DNA of 64,000 bases from Candidatus Nitrososphaera evergladensis SR1 (GTDB lineage Archaea; Thermoproteota; Nitrososphaeria; Nitrososphaerales; Nitrososphaeraceae): NCBI RefSeq assembly GCF_000730285.1, contig NZ_CP007174.1:558001-622000 (forward strand), given 5' to 3'. A model generated the notes under the pieces. That model was given only the letters and a program-made list of their open reading frames with translations. It made no database searches and was not told the DNA's origin. A program made the translations under genes and the position numbers. Shown here in pieces: positions 1 through 8,570 of this stretch; the first letter of the stretch is position 1, and the number at the start of each line of letters is the position of its first letter.

Positions 1-20
1 TTTTCCGTCATTGCCATTTT

Positions 21-560
21 TTAATCGTACACCACCAGCGACTCGACCTTGTAGCCCATCTCGCGCAGCCTGTCGGCTCCCTTTAGCCCTGCCAGTTCAA
101 TGACAAAAGCAAACCCTGCGACCTTGCCTCCAAGCTCCTCTACCAGCTGCGCCGCTGCAACGGCAGTCCCGCCGGTCGCAATCAGGTCGTCAGCTATCAG
201 GACTTTTTGTCCCTTTTTCACCGCGCCTATCTGCAGCTCCATGGTGGCATTTCCGTACTCGATGTCGTACGATTTCTTTATCGTGGGGCCAGGAAGCTTG
301 CCTACTTTTCTTATCATTATCACGCCCTTGCCCGCCTTCATGCCAAGTACCGTTGCGACAACAAAGCCCCTTGACTCGATGCCCGCCGTCATGTCGTACC
401 TCGTCTTTGAAAACCTGCGGGAAAACTCGGTTGCAATGAACTTGAGGGCGTCAGGGTTCCGGAAAACAGGATTGATGTCGCGGAAAAGTATGCCTGGTTT
501 TGGAAAGTCCTGATGCTTGCCGATTATCCTGTTGAGGTTTAGCTTGGCCACCACGGACAC
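21..560 (-). CDS. apt: Adenine phosphoribosyltransferase
   Basis: Cytosolic purine-salvage enzyme joining adenine to PRPP to make AMP. The 179-residue product has the normal family length. It shows the N-terminal pattern FPKPGILFRDI (19-29) and the type I PRT PRPP loop VLIADDLIATGGT (120-132), whose adjacent acidic residues bind the ribose phosphates. The ATG start lies close to the divergent gene at 653, leaving a 92-bp shared upstream region. The family is certain; archaeal members can also accept other purines, so adenine specificity is inferred from homology. Confidence 0.93.
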   Translation of the reverse strand: MSVVAKLNLNRIIGKHQDFPKPGILFRDINPVFRNPDALKFIATEFSRRFSKTRYDMTAGIESRGFVVATVLGMKAGKGVIMIRKVGKLPGPTIKKSYDIEYGNATMELQIGAVKKGQKVLIADDLIATGGTAVAAAQLVEELGGKVAGFAFVIELAGLKGADRLREMGYKVESLVVYD

Positions 561-652
561 TACGCATTGGGTGGCGGTAAAAAAGATTGCGAAGTAAGCC
601 CCGGCTTACTGCCTGCTTTATACGGTCGATTGCCTAATAATAGACAGAAAGA

Positions 653-1153
653 ATGCAGTCATCGCAGGCAGAGTTTCAGGCCAAAGTCGCCGGGCTCAAG
701 GACTTTAATGAAGCGTTTGAGCTGGTCAAGAGCGCCGTCTATGAAAAATTCAAGATGCACCGTGCCGGCCTGAGCCTGATACTGCAGGTCATGCCGACAA
801 ACCTTGGCGCCTACCATATTCTGGGGTCAAACGTGATCGTGATGAACAGCCACGTGCTTGCCGCAATCCGCAGGCTGTCCGGCTCGGAGGCAGAGTACAA
901 CGCGTACGTGTTCATGGTCTTGGCGCACGAATACCTGCACAGCCTTGGCATCATCGACGAAAATTCGGTGCGCCAGATGACGTACGACCTCTGCAAGACA
1001 ATGCTTGGAGAGGACCACAGCTCGACCAAGATGGCCAAGGAAGACCCATCGTCGCTGTTCCCACAGCTGCGCAACATGATGCAGACGCAGTTTGGCCGCG
1101 AGTTTCAGGTGATCAAGAATTTCGACAGGGCAAGCCAGTCCTACATACAATAA
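653..1153 (+). CDS. Putative metal-dependent peptidase-like protein (HExxH)
   Basis: A 166-residue soluble protein that I do not recognise as a named family. The visible feature is HEYLH at residues 92-96 inside a hydrophobic helix (FMVLAHEYLHSLG), the zincin zinc-binding signature. A lone Glu/Asp cluster follows and could supply a third ligand. It has no signal peptide or membrane segment, so it is cytosolic. It is divergent from apt and followed by 154 bp containing the abfD promoter. Peptidase activity is inferred only from HExxH; a minimal or inactive zincin fold is equally possible. Confidence 0.75.
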   Translation: MQSSQAEFQAKVAGLKDFNEAFELVKSAVYEKFKMHRAGLSLILQVMPTNLGAYHILGSNVIVMNSHVLAAIRRLSGSEAEYNAYVFMVLAHEYLHSLGIIDENSVRQMTYDLCKTMLGEDHSSTKMAKEDPSSLFPQLRNMMQTQFGREFQVIKNFDRASQSYIQ

Positions 1154-1273
1154 GAAGAATGGCATGGAATCTGATATCACAAAAAGCACACTGTTCGCTC
1201 ATCTGTGCTAAATTTCCTACAACAACGCAGCAACAATAGCCAACTTTTTCTCTTATAGAACTAAATCTGGAAG

Positions 1274-1281
1274 ATATAAAT
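1274..1281 (+). promoter_or_regulatory. TATA box of the 4-hydroxybutyryl-CoA dehydratase gene
   Basis: The A/T stretch ATATAAAT is centred about 30 bp before the ATG at 1308. This predicts a transcript starting within a few bases of the start codon, consistent with the absence of a Shine-Dalgarno sequence. Confidence 0.6.
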
Positions 1282-1307
1282 AAGAACATGACAAAGTACC
1301 TCATTAT

Positions 1308-2831
1308 ATGCCGATAAAGAACGGGGCCGAGTACGTAGAGAGCCTCAGGGGGAGAAAACTCAAAGTATACCTTTTTGGACAGCTTGTAAAAGAGCCGGTG
1401 GATCACCCGATGATCCGCCCCTCAATTAACGCGGTGGCCGCTACATATGACCTTGCAAACGCCGAGCCAGAGATGGCCGGAGCCAAGTCGTCGATATCTG
1501 GCCTGCAGGTAAATAGGTTCCTCCACATCGCAGAAAGCGCCGAGGACCTTGTGAACCAGAACAAGATGCAAAGGAGGCTGGGCCAGTTGACAGGCACGTG
1601 CTTTCAGCGCTGCGTCGGCATGGACGCCCTGAATTCACTGTATTCCACTACCTACGAAATTGACCAGAAGCACAACACGAAATACCACTCGCGCCTGAAG
1701 GAGTTCATCAAGATGATCCAGCGCGAAAACTATGTCATCGGGGGCGCCATGACGGACGTCAAGGGCGACAGGAGTCTCTCGCCGTCGCAGCAGCCAGACC
1801 CGGACATGTTTGTGCACATTGTCAAGAGGGACAAAAAGGGAGTCTACATCACCGGTGCCAAGGCGCACCAGACCGGCTGCATCAACTCCCACTGGATACT
1901 CGTCATGCCTACCATGCGCTTGAAAGGAGAAGACAAGGACTATGCCATAGTAGGCGCAGTCCCGGTCGACGCCCCTGGCATCACCTACATCTATGGCAGG
2001 CAGTCGTGCGACACGAGGTCGATGGAGGAAGGCGACATTGACGCCGGCAACAGCAAGTTCGGGGGCCAGGAGGCCATGATAATATTTGACAACGTGTTCA
2101 TTCCAAACGAGCTCATCTTCATGGACGGCGAGTACGATTATGCGGCCATGCTCGTCGAGCGCTTTACCTGCTACCACAGGCGCTCGTACGTCTGCAAGAC
2201 GGGCCTTGGCGACGTGCTGATAGGCGCCGCGGCGGCAATAGCAGACTATAACGGGGTCGCAAGCGCCTCGCACATCAAGGACAAGCTTGTAGAAATGACT
2301 CACCTCAACGAGACGATATTCGGCGCGGGAATTGCGTCTTCGTACATGGCTCACCAGACGGCGTCTGGAAACTGGCAGTGCGACGACATGCTGGCCAACG
2401 TTTGCAAGCACAATGTGACGAAATTCCCCTATGAAATCAGCAGGCTGGCGCAGGACATTGCCGGCGGCCTCATGGTCACGCTTCCCTCGGAAAAGGACTT
2501 TCGCGGGCCCGAGACTGGCCCTCTGCTTGAGAAATACCTCAAAGGTCGCAAGGGCGTCTCGACTGAGAGCAGGGTGAGAATGCTCCGCCTCATCGAGAAC
2601 ATGACGCTTGGCAGGAACGCGGTAGGCTACCTGACAGAGTCTATGCACGGCGCCGGCTCTCCGCAGGCGCAGCGCATCCAGATAGCAAGGCAGATGCAGC
2701 TGGAATACAAGAAAAAGCTTGCCAAGAACCTTGCAAGCGTCAAGGAAGGCGAAACGGCCGAGATATCGCAGGAAAACTCGGAATATTTCAACAAGATATT
2801 CGGGGTCAGGAAGAAGGGCAAGCAGCAGTAG
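1308..2831 (+). CDS. abfD: 4-hydroxybutyryl-CoA dehydratase
   Basis: Converts 4-hydroxybutyryl-CoA to crotonyl-CoA, the characteristic step of the autotrophic 3-hydroxypropionate/4-hydroxybutyrate CO2-fixation cycle of ammonia-oxidising archaea. The 507-residue protein belongs to the HpaB/acyl-CoA dehydrogenase-like flavoprotein family. Residues matching the [4Fe-4S] ligands of the clostridial enzyme are visible: C98 and C102 (GTCFQRC), H290 (CYHRRSY) and C296 (YVCKTG). The H-to-C spacing is one residue shorter than I recall for Clostridium. It is monocistronic, with its own TATA box. The enzyme is oxygen-sensitive in Clostridium but works in aerobic archaea. Confidence 0.93.
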   Translation: MPIKNGAEYVESLRGRKLKVYLFGQLVKEPVDHPMIRPSINAVAATYDLANAEPEMAGAKSSISGLQVNRFLHIAESAEDLVNQNKMQRRLGQLTGTCFQRCVGMDALNSLYSTTYEIDQKHNTKYHSRLKEFIKMIQRENYVIGGAMTDVKGDRSLSPSQQPDPDMFVHIVKRDKKGVYITGAKAHQTGCINSHWILVMPTMRLKGEDKDYAIVGAVPVDAPGITYIYGRQSCDTRSMEEGDIDAGNSKFGGQEAMIIFDNVFIPNELIFMDGEYDYAAMLVERFTCYHRRSYVCKTGLGDVLIGAAAAIADYNGVASASHIKDKLVEMTHLNETIFGAGIASSYMAHQTASGNWQCDDMLANVCKHNVTKFPYEISRLAQDIAGGLMVTLPSEKDFRGPETGPLLEKYLKGRKGVSTESRVRMLRLIENMTLGRNAVGYLTESMHGAGSPQAQRIQIARQMQLEYKKKLAKNLASVKEGETAEISQENSEYFNKIFGVRKKGKQQ

Positions 2832-2897
2832 TAACTTTCTTTACTCTGCTTACTTTTGGTAAGCATCCTTAAATATTTCGACGATCTACGCAATGCC

Positions 2898-3266
2898 ATG
2901 CCAAGACCATGTCATTTCGACCTGACGGCAGACAACCCTGAAAGGGCGATAAAGTTCTACAGTAACGTGTTTGGATGGCAATTCGAAAAGTGGGACGGGC
3001 CGATGGAATACTGGATGTGCACCACTGGCGACAAGGATGCGCCGGGCATAAACGGCGGCCTCTCAAAGAGAGGTCAGCAGAGCATGCCCAACATGAATAC
3101 CATAGATGTCCCGGACGTTGACGAATTCTCCAAAAAGATAACCTCAAGTGGCGGCAAGGTGGTAATGCCCAAGATGGCCATACCGGGTGTCGGCTGGTTT
3201 GCCACCTGCCAGGACACCGAGGGCAACCTTTTTGGGATAATCAGGGAAGACAGGAACGCCAAGTAG
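2898..3266 (+). CDS. VOC (glyoxalase/bleomycin-resistance fold) family protein
   Basis: A 122-residue cytosolic protein of the vicinal oxygen chelate superfamily. It begins MPRPCHFDLTADNPERAIKF and has the typical paired beta-alpha-beta-beta-beta layout, ending GWFATCQDTEGNLFGI, where the terminal Glu-containing strand usually donates a metal ligand. An in-frame ATG exists at 2856, but the TATA-like TTAAATATT (2869-2877) lies 25 bp before 2898, so the start at 2898 is preferred as leaderless. Substrate unknown; family members include glyoxalases, epimerases and dioxygenases. Confidence 0.85.
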   Translation: MPRPCHFDLTADNPERAIKFYSNVFGWQFEKWDGPMEYWMCTTGDKDAPGINGGLSKRGQQSMPNMNTIDVPDVDEFSKKITSSGGKVVMPKMAIPGVGWFATCQDTEGNLFGIIREDRNAK

Positions 3267-3356
3267 TAGCTTTTTTGGCCGTGTACGAGAGTGCCCGGCC
3301 GAAAAGGATTATTTATCAGTTATGCGTCAGAAGAAGTATCTTCGGGGTAGCTGTGT

Positions 3357-3803
3357 TTGAAACTGAATGAAGCCCAGATCGAGGATCTGACCGGCAAAGT
3401 CTTTCGTACAATCGTCTCAAATGGCAAGGGCGGCATACTGCAGTCGGAGCTCTGGAAGGAACTTGACCTGACAAGCCGCGACGGCTCGAGAGTAGCCATC
3501 CGTCTGGAGCGCCGTGCCCTGATAAGAAGGGAAAAGATGCTGGAAAACGGCAGGTGGACTTACAAGCTTTTTGCCACCAAACTGCCAATTGACACAAGCA
3601 GCGTTGAAAACGCGCCCTGCCTTACCTGTCCTGTTGAGCACATGTGCTCTATTGACGGCTCGTACAGCCCAATTACCTGCAACCTTATAGAGGACTGGCT
3701 CGTGCTGTCCCTCAACATGGCCAACCAGCAGCAGAGAAGGCCGTCGCAGCAAGATCAACAATCCTCGACATCAAAAACAGAAGAAGTAGATCCGTCCAGA
3801 TGA
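3357..3803 (+). CDS. Transcription factor E beta subunit (TFE-beta / RPC34-like) with Fe-S cluster motif
   Basis: Archaeal counterpart of eukaryotic RPC34/TFIIE-beta, which partners TFE-alpha and helps RNA polymerase open promoters. Residues 1-75 form one winged helix (LTGKVFRTIV, ELWKELDL, RVAIRLERRALI). The next region holds C88, C91, C97 and C108 (CLTCPVEHMC plus a fourth Cys), matching the C-terminal [4Fe-4S] domain known for crenarchaeal TFE-beta and human RPC39. The start is TTG; a TATA-like element lies at 3309-3317. The stop overlaps the next start (ATGA), so it is translationally coupled to rlmE. A low-complexity Gln/Ser tail follows residue 122. Confidence 0.78.
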   Translation: MKLNEAQIEDLTGKVFRTIVSNGKGGILQSELWKELDLTSRDGSRVAIRLERRALIRREKMLENGRWTYKLFATKLPIDTSSVENAPCLTCPVEHMCSIDGSYSPITCNLIEDWLVLSLNMANQQQRRPSQQDQQSSTSKTEEVDPSR

Positions 3804-4402
3804 GGCTTGCAGACGCCCGCAGGGATCACTACAGGCGCCTTGCCAAGGATCAAGGATACAGGAGTAGAGCCGCGTACAAGCTAAAGCAGATCAACGATTC
3901 TTACCGCATTCTCAGGCGCGGAAACAGAATAGTCGACATTGGCTGCGCGCCCGGAGGCTGGGTGCAGGTCGCCACGGAAGAGGTCGGCCCGGGTAACAAC
4001 AAAGTGGTGGGAATCGACCTCAAGGAGGTAGAGCCGGTGGCCGGCGCGACGATACTGCAAGGGAGCATAGACGATCCCGTCGCTGTCAGAAAAATAATCG
4101 AGGCCCTGGGAGAGGAAAAAGCTGACGTCGTGCTGTCAGACCTTGCGCCAAACGTCAGCGGCATGTGGGAGGTGGACCACGCGCGGCAAATAGACCTTAC
4201 GAGGAGCGCCCTTGCCCTTGCAAAACAGGTGCTAAAGGGTGGAGGCAGCGCGGTATTCAAGGTGTTTGAGGGCGAGTTTTTAAATGAGCTGAAGAACGAG
4301 ATGAAGGCAAGCTTTGCCAAGGTGCTCATAAGCAAGCCAACCGCAAGCCGGCAGGAAAGTTCGGAACTGTACCTGGTGTGCATCGGCTTTCGCCACCAGT
4401 GA
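3800..4402 (+). CDS. rlmE: 23S rRNA 2'-O-methyltransferase, RrmJ/FtsJ family
   Basis: A 200-residue SAM-dependent methyltransferase of the RrmJ/FtsJ family, which methylates ribose at U2552 of the large rRNA in bacteria; archaeal homologues are assumed to act on the same A-loop region. Visible motifs are the SAM site VDIGCAPGGWVQVA, the acidic VGIDLKEV, the catalytic DLAPNVSG, the Lys in AVFKVFEG and the Glu in SSELYLV, together giving the K-D-K-E tetrad. It overlaps the upstream TFE-beta gene by 4 bp. No TRAM domain is present. Confidence 0.9.
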   Translation: MRLADARRDHYRRLAKDQGYRSRAAYKLKQINDSYRILRRGNRIVDIGCAPGGWVQVATEEVGPGNNKVVGIDLKEVEPVAGATILQGSIDDPVAVRKIIEALGEEKADVVLSDLAPNVSGMWEVDHARQIDLTRSALALAKQVLKGGGSAVFKVFEGEFLNELKNEMKASFAKVLISKPTASRQESSELYLVCIGFRHQ

Positions 4403-4516
4403 ATGATTGCTATTTTCTCTCATGCTCACCGGACTTTGCCCAATTAAACCAAATAACCTCAGCTAAAGTTGATTAAATTAATTAAGCTGTTTCTGCAACC
4501 TGTAAAATATCCCCGG

Positions 4517-5719
4517 ATGCCAAGCCAGCCCGATTATTACGCCCGCAACCACAAGCTGGAAGTCCCAAAGAGCCAGGACTCCTCACAGAGCAGGCTGCTC
4601 GTCCTCTGCATTGACAGGGATGACGACATTGGCACAAAGGGAGGCATCGAGACGCCCATTGTCGGGCGCGACCAGTGCATAAACGCCGGCACTCGCCTTG
4701 CAATTGAAGACCCCGAGGACGCCGACGGAAACGCCATTTTCGGGGCGGTCAAGACGTACGAAGAGCTTGTGAGCAAGGGCTACAACGTCGAAGTTGCGGT
4801 GGTTGCAGGCAAGTTCAACAGGGGAGTTGAGGCCGACGAAAAGATAAGCCGGGAGGTGCAGGCAATTCTTGAAAAATACAACGCTACCGGCGCAGTGATA
4901 GTTTCTGACGGCGAGGACGACGAGACGGTGCTCCCTGTCATACAGTCGAGGGTGCCCGTGGTGTCGGTCCAGCGCATCATCATCCGCCACAGCAGAAGCG
5001 TGGAATACTCGTACGCTGTGTTTGGACGCTATCTGAAGGCGATGATGTACGACCCGCAGTACAGCAAGTTCTTCCTCGGAGTTCCTGGAACCTTGCTCCT
5101 TGCCGGCGGCCTTGCGGTGGCGTTTGACGCAACCAAGTGGCTGACCGTCATGATACTTGCAATCCTGGGAGGCGCGTTCATGGTGCGCGCCTTTGACGTC
5201 GACAGGGCAATAAGCTCGCTTGGCAAGATGGGGCCAACCGACTTTATCAAAATCTTCTCTATAATCGGGGGAGTGCTGATGATGCTTGCGGCCATCGCAA
5301 ACGGCATCTCTAGCATACCTCATGACATTCCCGTGTCGCAGATGGACGCGCTTCAGATAATCACCAACAAGACTATCGTGGGAAGCTTTACCAAGGGCAT
5401 GATAACGATGATGTGGATAGGGATAGCCACCGTGATGGCCGGCGTGCTTTTGAGCAACTGGCTAAAGGGAAGCTCGCACGCAATGGCCGACATACTGCGC
5501 CTGGTCGTGCTTGGCCTGCTCTACATACCGGTGCTCCAGTTTACCGACGTGCTCACGCTGTCCACGAGCCCGTTCACTCTGGTGTCGTCGCTCTTGATAG
5601 GGCTTGCAGTTTCGCTTGTAGCGGCCGCGTTTCTGTACCAGCACTTCCGGCACAGGCGCGGAGGCGAGCAGGTAAAAGCAAACGGTGGCAGCAGTGGTAG
5701 TAATAATGGCAGCAACTGA
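4517..5719 (+). CDS. DUF373 family integral membrane protein
   Basis: A 400-residue protein of the archaeal DUF373 family, function unknown. The N-terminal 160 residues are soluble with the family pattern LVLCIDRDDDIG and VIVSDGEDDE. The C-terminal half carries about seven hydrophobic helices (from FFLGVPGTLLLAGG onward). The last 20 residues are Gly/Ser/Asn-rich and probably disordered. An in-frame start at 4469 would add a short segment with no family resemblance, so the ATG at 4517 (MPSQPDYY) is preferred. Confidence 0.85.
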   Translation: MPSQPDYYARNHKLEVPKSQDSSQSRLLVLCIDRDDDIGTKGGIETPIVGRDQCINAGTRLAIEDPEDADGNAIFGAVKTYEELVSKGYNVEVAVVAGKFNRGVEADEKISREVQAILEKYNATGAVIVSDGEDDETVLPVIQSRVPVVSVQRIIIRHSRSVEYSYAVFGRYLKAMMYDPQYSKFFLGVPGTLLLAGGLAVAFDATKWLTVMILAILGGAFMVRAFDVDRAISSLGKMGPTDFIKIFSIIGGVLMMLAAIANGISSIPHDIPVSQMDALQIITNKTIVGSFTKGMITMMWIGIATVMAGVLLSNWLKGSSHAMADILRLVVLGLLYIPVLQFTDVLTLSTSPFTLVSSLLIGLAVSLVAAAFLYQHFRHRRGGEQVKANGGSSGSNNGSN

Positions 5720-5773
5720 AACATAAATAACGTGTATCTTTTATTTTCAACCCTAGGGAGAGACATAACAATA

Positions 5774-5950
5774 ATGGCGCCCGAACATGGCGAGTTTGAT
5801 TCGCAGTCGCAAAAGAAATGGTTCTGCGGCTACTGGATGATGCAGGAAGAGTGGGAGGACATACACGACTATGCGCCTCCAAACACAGGAGCCGCGGCAG
5901 CGACGGCAGAAGAGGATGAGGAAGAAGAGCAAGAGGGAGAAGAAGGGTAA
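5774..5950 (+). CDS. Small acidic-tailed protein, unknown function
   Basis: A 58-residue protein starting MAPEHGEFDSQ. It has an aromatic middle (WFCGYWMMQEEWEDIHDY) and a tail made almost entirely of Glu/Asp/Gly. An upstream in-frame ATG at 5732 exists, but the preceding bases (gtgtatcttttatttt) look like promoter, so 5774 is preferred. No signal or membrane segment. The acidic tail suggests a binding role with a basic partner, which is a guess from composition only. Confidence 0.6.
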   Translation: MAPEHGEFDSQSQKKWFCGYWMMQEEWEDIHDYAPPNTGAAAATAEEDEEEEQEGEEG

Positions 5951-6026
5951 AGAGGTAAAAGTCTCTTCCTCTACAGTGTCAATAAGCCTGTTTCAAGCTG
6001 CTAGGAGCGATTTTCGATTGCCTTCT

Positions 6027-6311
6027 TTAGCTCTGCTTGACTGCCATACTTTCCCTAGTATATATCGCCAGAAATATTGCAAAACCTGCTATAGCGATAG
6101 CAATCATGGTAAATACCGCGTACGTTTGCCCTAAATCTGAACTGTATAATGTCTTTGCTTCCGCATTTTTAAAGTGTAATTGGCTGAAAAGTAACACGCC
6201 TAGGATAACGGTTAACGCCGCCACCGCCAGGGACTTCAATGTCTGGAATTGACTGTACGAATAGATAAGATTGACTATGTGTGTGTATATGCAGGTGAAA
6301 AGGTAAAACAT
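6027..6311 (-). CDS. Small two-helix membrane protein, unknown
   Basis: A 94-residue protein with two hydrophobic helices (SLAVAALTVILGVLLF near 30-45 and VFTMIAIAIAGFAIFLAIY near 66-85), separated by a polar loop containing FKNAEAKTLYSSDLGQT. Topology suggests a small inner-membrane hairpin. The first 28 residues are atypical, so the real start may be a later non-ATG codon. It is divergent from the Nudix gene. I do not recognise the family. Confidence 0.5.
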   Translation of the reverse strand: MFYLFTCIYTHIVNLIYSYSQFQTLKSLAVAALTVILGVLLFSQLHFKNAEAKTLYSSDLGQTYAVFTMIAIAIAGFAIFLAIYTRESMAVKQS

Positions 6312-6337
6312 ACAAAGAACCTTGCTGACCTCATTGT

Positions 6338-6781
6338 GTGGTTGACGAGCGGTCCGCCGGCGCAGTGGTCTTTATCATGTCCAGTAACGGCAGCGGCAAG
6401 CCAGAATACCTCCTCTTGCATTATACCGCCGGCCACTGGGATTTCCCAAAGGGCAACATAGAGGCAGGCGAGACCGAAAAAGAGGCCGCGGCGCGGGAGA
6501 TCCGGGAAGAGACCGGCATCGCCGACGTCGAGTTTGTGGAGGGCTTCCGCCAGATAATATCGTACAGGTACAGAAAGGCCAGAAGGCTTGTGAACAAGGA
6601 AGTCGTGCTCTTTTTGGCCCGGACAAAGACCCGAGACGTGACAATATCGCACGAGCACATCGGCTTTGCATGGAAAGATTACGACGAGGCCATGAAGCAG
6701 CTGACCTACAAAAACGCCAAGAGCCTGCTTGAAGCAGCGGCGCAGTTCATGATGAAGAAGGAGAAGCAGCAAGCAGCCTGA
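6338..6781 (+). CDS. Nudix hydrolase (Ap4A hydrolase-like)
   Basis: A 147-residue Nudix protein. The full Nudix box GX5EX7REUXEEXGU is present at residues 39-61 (G39, E45, R53, E54, E57, E58, G60). The beginning (ERSAGAVVF) and WDFPKGNIEAGE resemble asymmetric diadenosine tetraphosphate hydrolases, which remove Ap4A and related signalling or damage nucleotides. The start is GTG. Its 3' end overlaps the convergent pyrF by 35 bp. The exact substrate cannot be read from sequence. Confidence 0.88.
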   Translation: MVDERSAGAVVFIMSSNGSGKPEYLLLHYTAGHWDFPKGNIEAGETEKEAAAREIREETGIADVEFVEGFRQIISYRYRKARRLVNKEVVLFLARTKTRDVTISHEHIGFAWKDYDEAMKQLTYKNAKSLLEAAAQFMMKKEKQQAA

Positions 6782-7502
6782 ACCAGCGCGCCGCCACCGC
6801 CTGGTCCTTTGCCTGCACTATGGACCTTCCGATTATCAGGTAGTCCGAGCCGCTTTCAACTGCCTGCCTTGCGTCGCCTCCCTGCGCGCCGACGCCAGGC
6901 GAGTACACGGGAAGCGAAATCTGGAGCTCTTTCTTTTTTTCAGATACTTCCTCCAGTATGTCTGTCTGCGTTGCCCCGACCACGATGCCGTCGACTTTGG
7001 CCTTGATGGCCCTGTCAAGAAATATCCTGTACATCATGTCGCCGTACGCCTGCAGGCCATACCCGTCCGCCGCATCGGGGTGGCTCATGTACACAAGCGC
7101 TATTACGCCCATGCCAAGTGCGCGCGCCTTATTTGCAAGCAATGCAAGCGTGTTTGCGCCCATGAATGGGTTTGCTATCACGGCGTCAAAGCCCATCCTG
7201 GCAAGGTGCTCAAGCGCCACTTCGTTGGTGTCGCCGATGTCGTTCAGCTTGATGTCTGCAATGCACAGGAGGCGCCGGCTGTGCGCCCTTTTTGTTATTT
7301 CTGAAATTTCCCTTGACGACAGCGGGAGCAGCAGGTGAAAGTTCATCTTGACTGCGCAGGCGTCGCCTGCCACCGCGTCTATGGTCCTTATCGCAAACTG
7401 CTTTAGGCTGCGCTTGTTTGCGGCAGGGTCAAGGGCCACCACTATTCTGCTCTTTTTTTTCCTTGCCAGCTGCGCCATACGCTGCGAAAAAGAGCTAGTC
7501 AT
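6747..7502 (-). CDS. pyrF: Orotidine 5'-phosphate decarboxylase
   Basis: Last step of de novo UMP synthesis: decarboxylation of OMP. The 251-residue TIM-barrel protein shows VVALDPA near the N-terminus and the catalytic D-x-K-x-x-D at 83-88 (ADIKLNDIGDTN). The phosphate-binding end VESGSDYLIIGRSI is present near the C-terminus. It overlaps the upstream gene (7495-8184) by 8 bp, indicating one transcript, and overlaps the Nudix gene tail-to-tail. Confidence 0.92.
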   Translation of the reverse strand: MTSSFSQRMAQLARKKKSRIVVALDPAANKRSLKQFAIRTIDAVAGDACAVKMNFHLLLPLSSREISEITKRAHSRRLLCIADIKLNDIGDTNEVALEHLARMGFDAVIANPFMGANTLALLANKARALGMGVIALVYMSHPDAADGYGLQAYGDMMYRIFLDRAIKAKVDGIVVGATQTDILEEVSEKKKELQISLPVYSPGVGAQGGDARQAVESGSDYLIIGRSIVQAKDQAVAARWFRLLAASPSSS

Positions 7503-8184
7503 AGGTCTTTACCAGCGGGTGGTCCGCCGCAAGCCTTATCACTTTTAGGTAGATGTATCCGTGCTCGTCAAGGCTTGAGCAAAACGCCGGCTGCTCTGGC
7601 CTCTGGCTGGCATAGCGCAAAAAGGGCTCCGCCGGCTCTGACTCTAGGAGGACATAGTAAAAGTACGACAGCGACTCGTTTTCGTTGACGCTCATCATCG
7701 TTCCAATTATTGTCTTGCCGCGCTGCTTTGCAAGGAACAGCGGAAGCGGCGCCTCCTCGTAGATGGTCTTGTACGCGGCGACCTTTGCTAAACTTGCCAT
7801 GTCCTTAAGCTTTATCACGGTGTAGCCTGTCCCCTTTTCCACCTTGCCAAATTTCGCAAGCGCAGGCGGGAACTTTTCCACGTTCAGGATGGGCGAGTAG
7901 ACAAACGTCGGGTTGCCGACAGAGTCGGCGAGCATGACTTCTTCGACGCCGTTTGACGCCCTGTACGCCAGGTACTGCGAGTTTCCTACCTCTGCCTCTG
8001 TAAAGTAGATGACTGGCCTGCCGTTCATGATGTCAAGTTGCGCGGCAAGCACCTGCTTTCCCCCGACTGTGAGTGCAAAGGACGGCATGGGGGCGCGCTC
8101 TAGCGCGCATACGAGCCTGCCAAAATCCTTCAGGCCGGCAAGCGGTATGTACACCGGGGCTTTGAGGCGCAAATCGAATCGCAT
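7495..8184 (-). CDS. Conserved-looking hypothetical protein upstream of pyrF
   Basis: A 229-residue soluble protein beginning MRFDLRLKAPVYIPLAG. I do not recognise it. Its mixed alpha/beta composition has no signal, membrane span or cysteine cluster. An in-frame ATG ten codons upstream (8214) lies on the wrong side of a TATA-like CTTTAATA (8203-8210), so a leaderless start at 8184 is preferred. The 8-bp overlap with pyrF suggests co-transcription with pyrimidine synthesis, though this may be only positional. Confidence 0.72.
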   Translation of the reverse strand: MRFDLRLKAPVYIPLAGLKDFGRLVCALERAPMPSFALTVGGKQVLAAQLDIMNGRPVIYFTEAEVGNSQYLAYRASNGVEEVMLADSVGNPTFVYSPILNVEKFPPALAKFGKVEKGTGYTVIKLKDMASLAKVAAYKTIYEEAPLPLFLAKQRGKTIIGTMMSVNENESLSYFYYVLLESEPAEPFLRYASQRPEQPAFCSSLDEHGYIYLKVIRLAADHPLVKTYD

Positions 8185-8237
8185 TATGGTTAAAGCATAC
8201 AGTATTAAAGTCATCCGCCCTTTTCACAGAGATAGAG

Positions 8238-8570
8238 ATGGCTGCTGCTTCTGCTGCCGATAGCAGGACGCGCGACCTTGTAGGGCAGGCGCAGGGCGTG
8301 CTTGCAAAAGCTGACGACCCTGCATCGCTCTGGCGCGCCTACGTTGCAGTCGAGTACGCAATACTTGACATCAAGCTGCGGCATGGCCTGGAGCATGAGC
8401 AATCGCCTCCTACTGCGCCAAAGAGGACTGCCAAGAGAGACGACCTGCTTGCTTTTGCAAAGGAAAAGCTAGGCCGCCTTGACCTGGAAAAAGGCGACAG
8501 GAAAAAACTGCTTTACGAGCTGCGCGAGTGCCGTGACGCGCTCAAGGCGCTTCTGGCAAAGCCTTCTTAG
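8238..8570 (+). CDS. Hypothetical small helical protein
   Basis: A 110-residue, highly charged, predicted all-helical protein (AYVAVEYAILDIKLRHGLE, LLYELRECRDALKALL). The helix pattern resembles HEPN-like or other small helical bundles, but no RX4-6H catalytic motif is clear. It is divergent from the 7495-8184 gene and its stop overlaps the convergent purA by 4 bp. Function unknown. Confidence 0.65.
   Translation: MAAASAADSRTRDLVGQAQGVLAKADDPASLWRAYVAVEYAILDIKLRHGLEHEQSPPTAPKRTAKRDDLLAFAKEKLGRLDLEKGDRKKLLYELRECRDALKALLAKPS

Noticed and set aside
1635-2648. 337-codon open frame on the minus strand
   Set aside because: It lies opposite the abfD gene, whose protein is clearly identified, and its composition (many His, Arg, Val) is that of an antisense shadow.
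4583-5323. 246-codon minus-strand open frame
   Set aside because: Antisense shadow of the DUF373 gene with His/Arg-rich composition and no motif.
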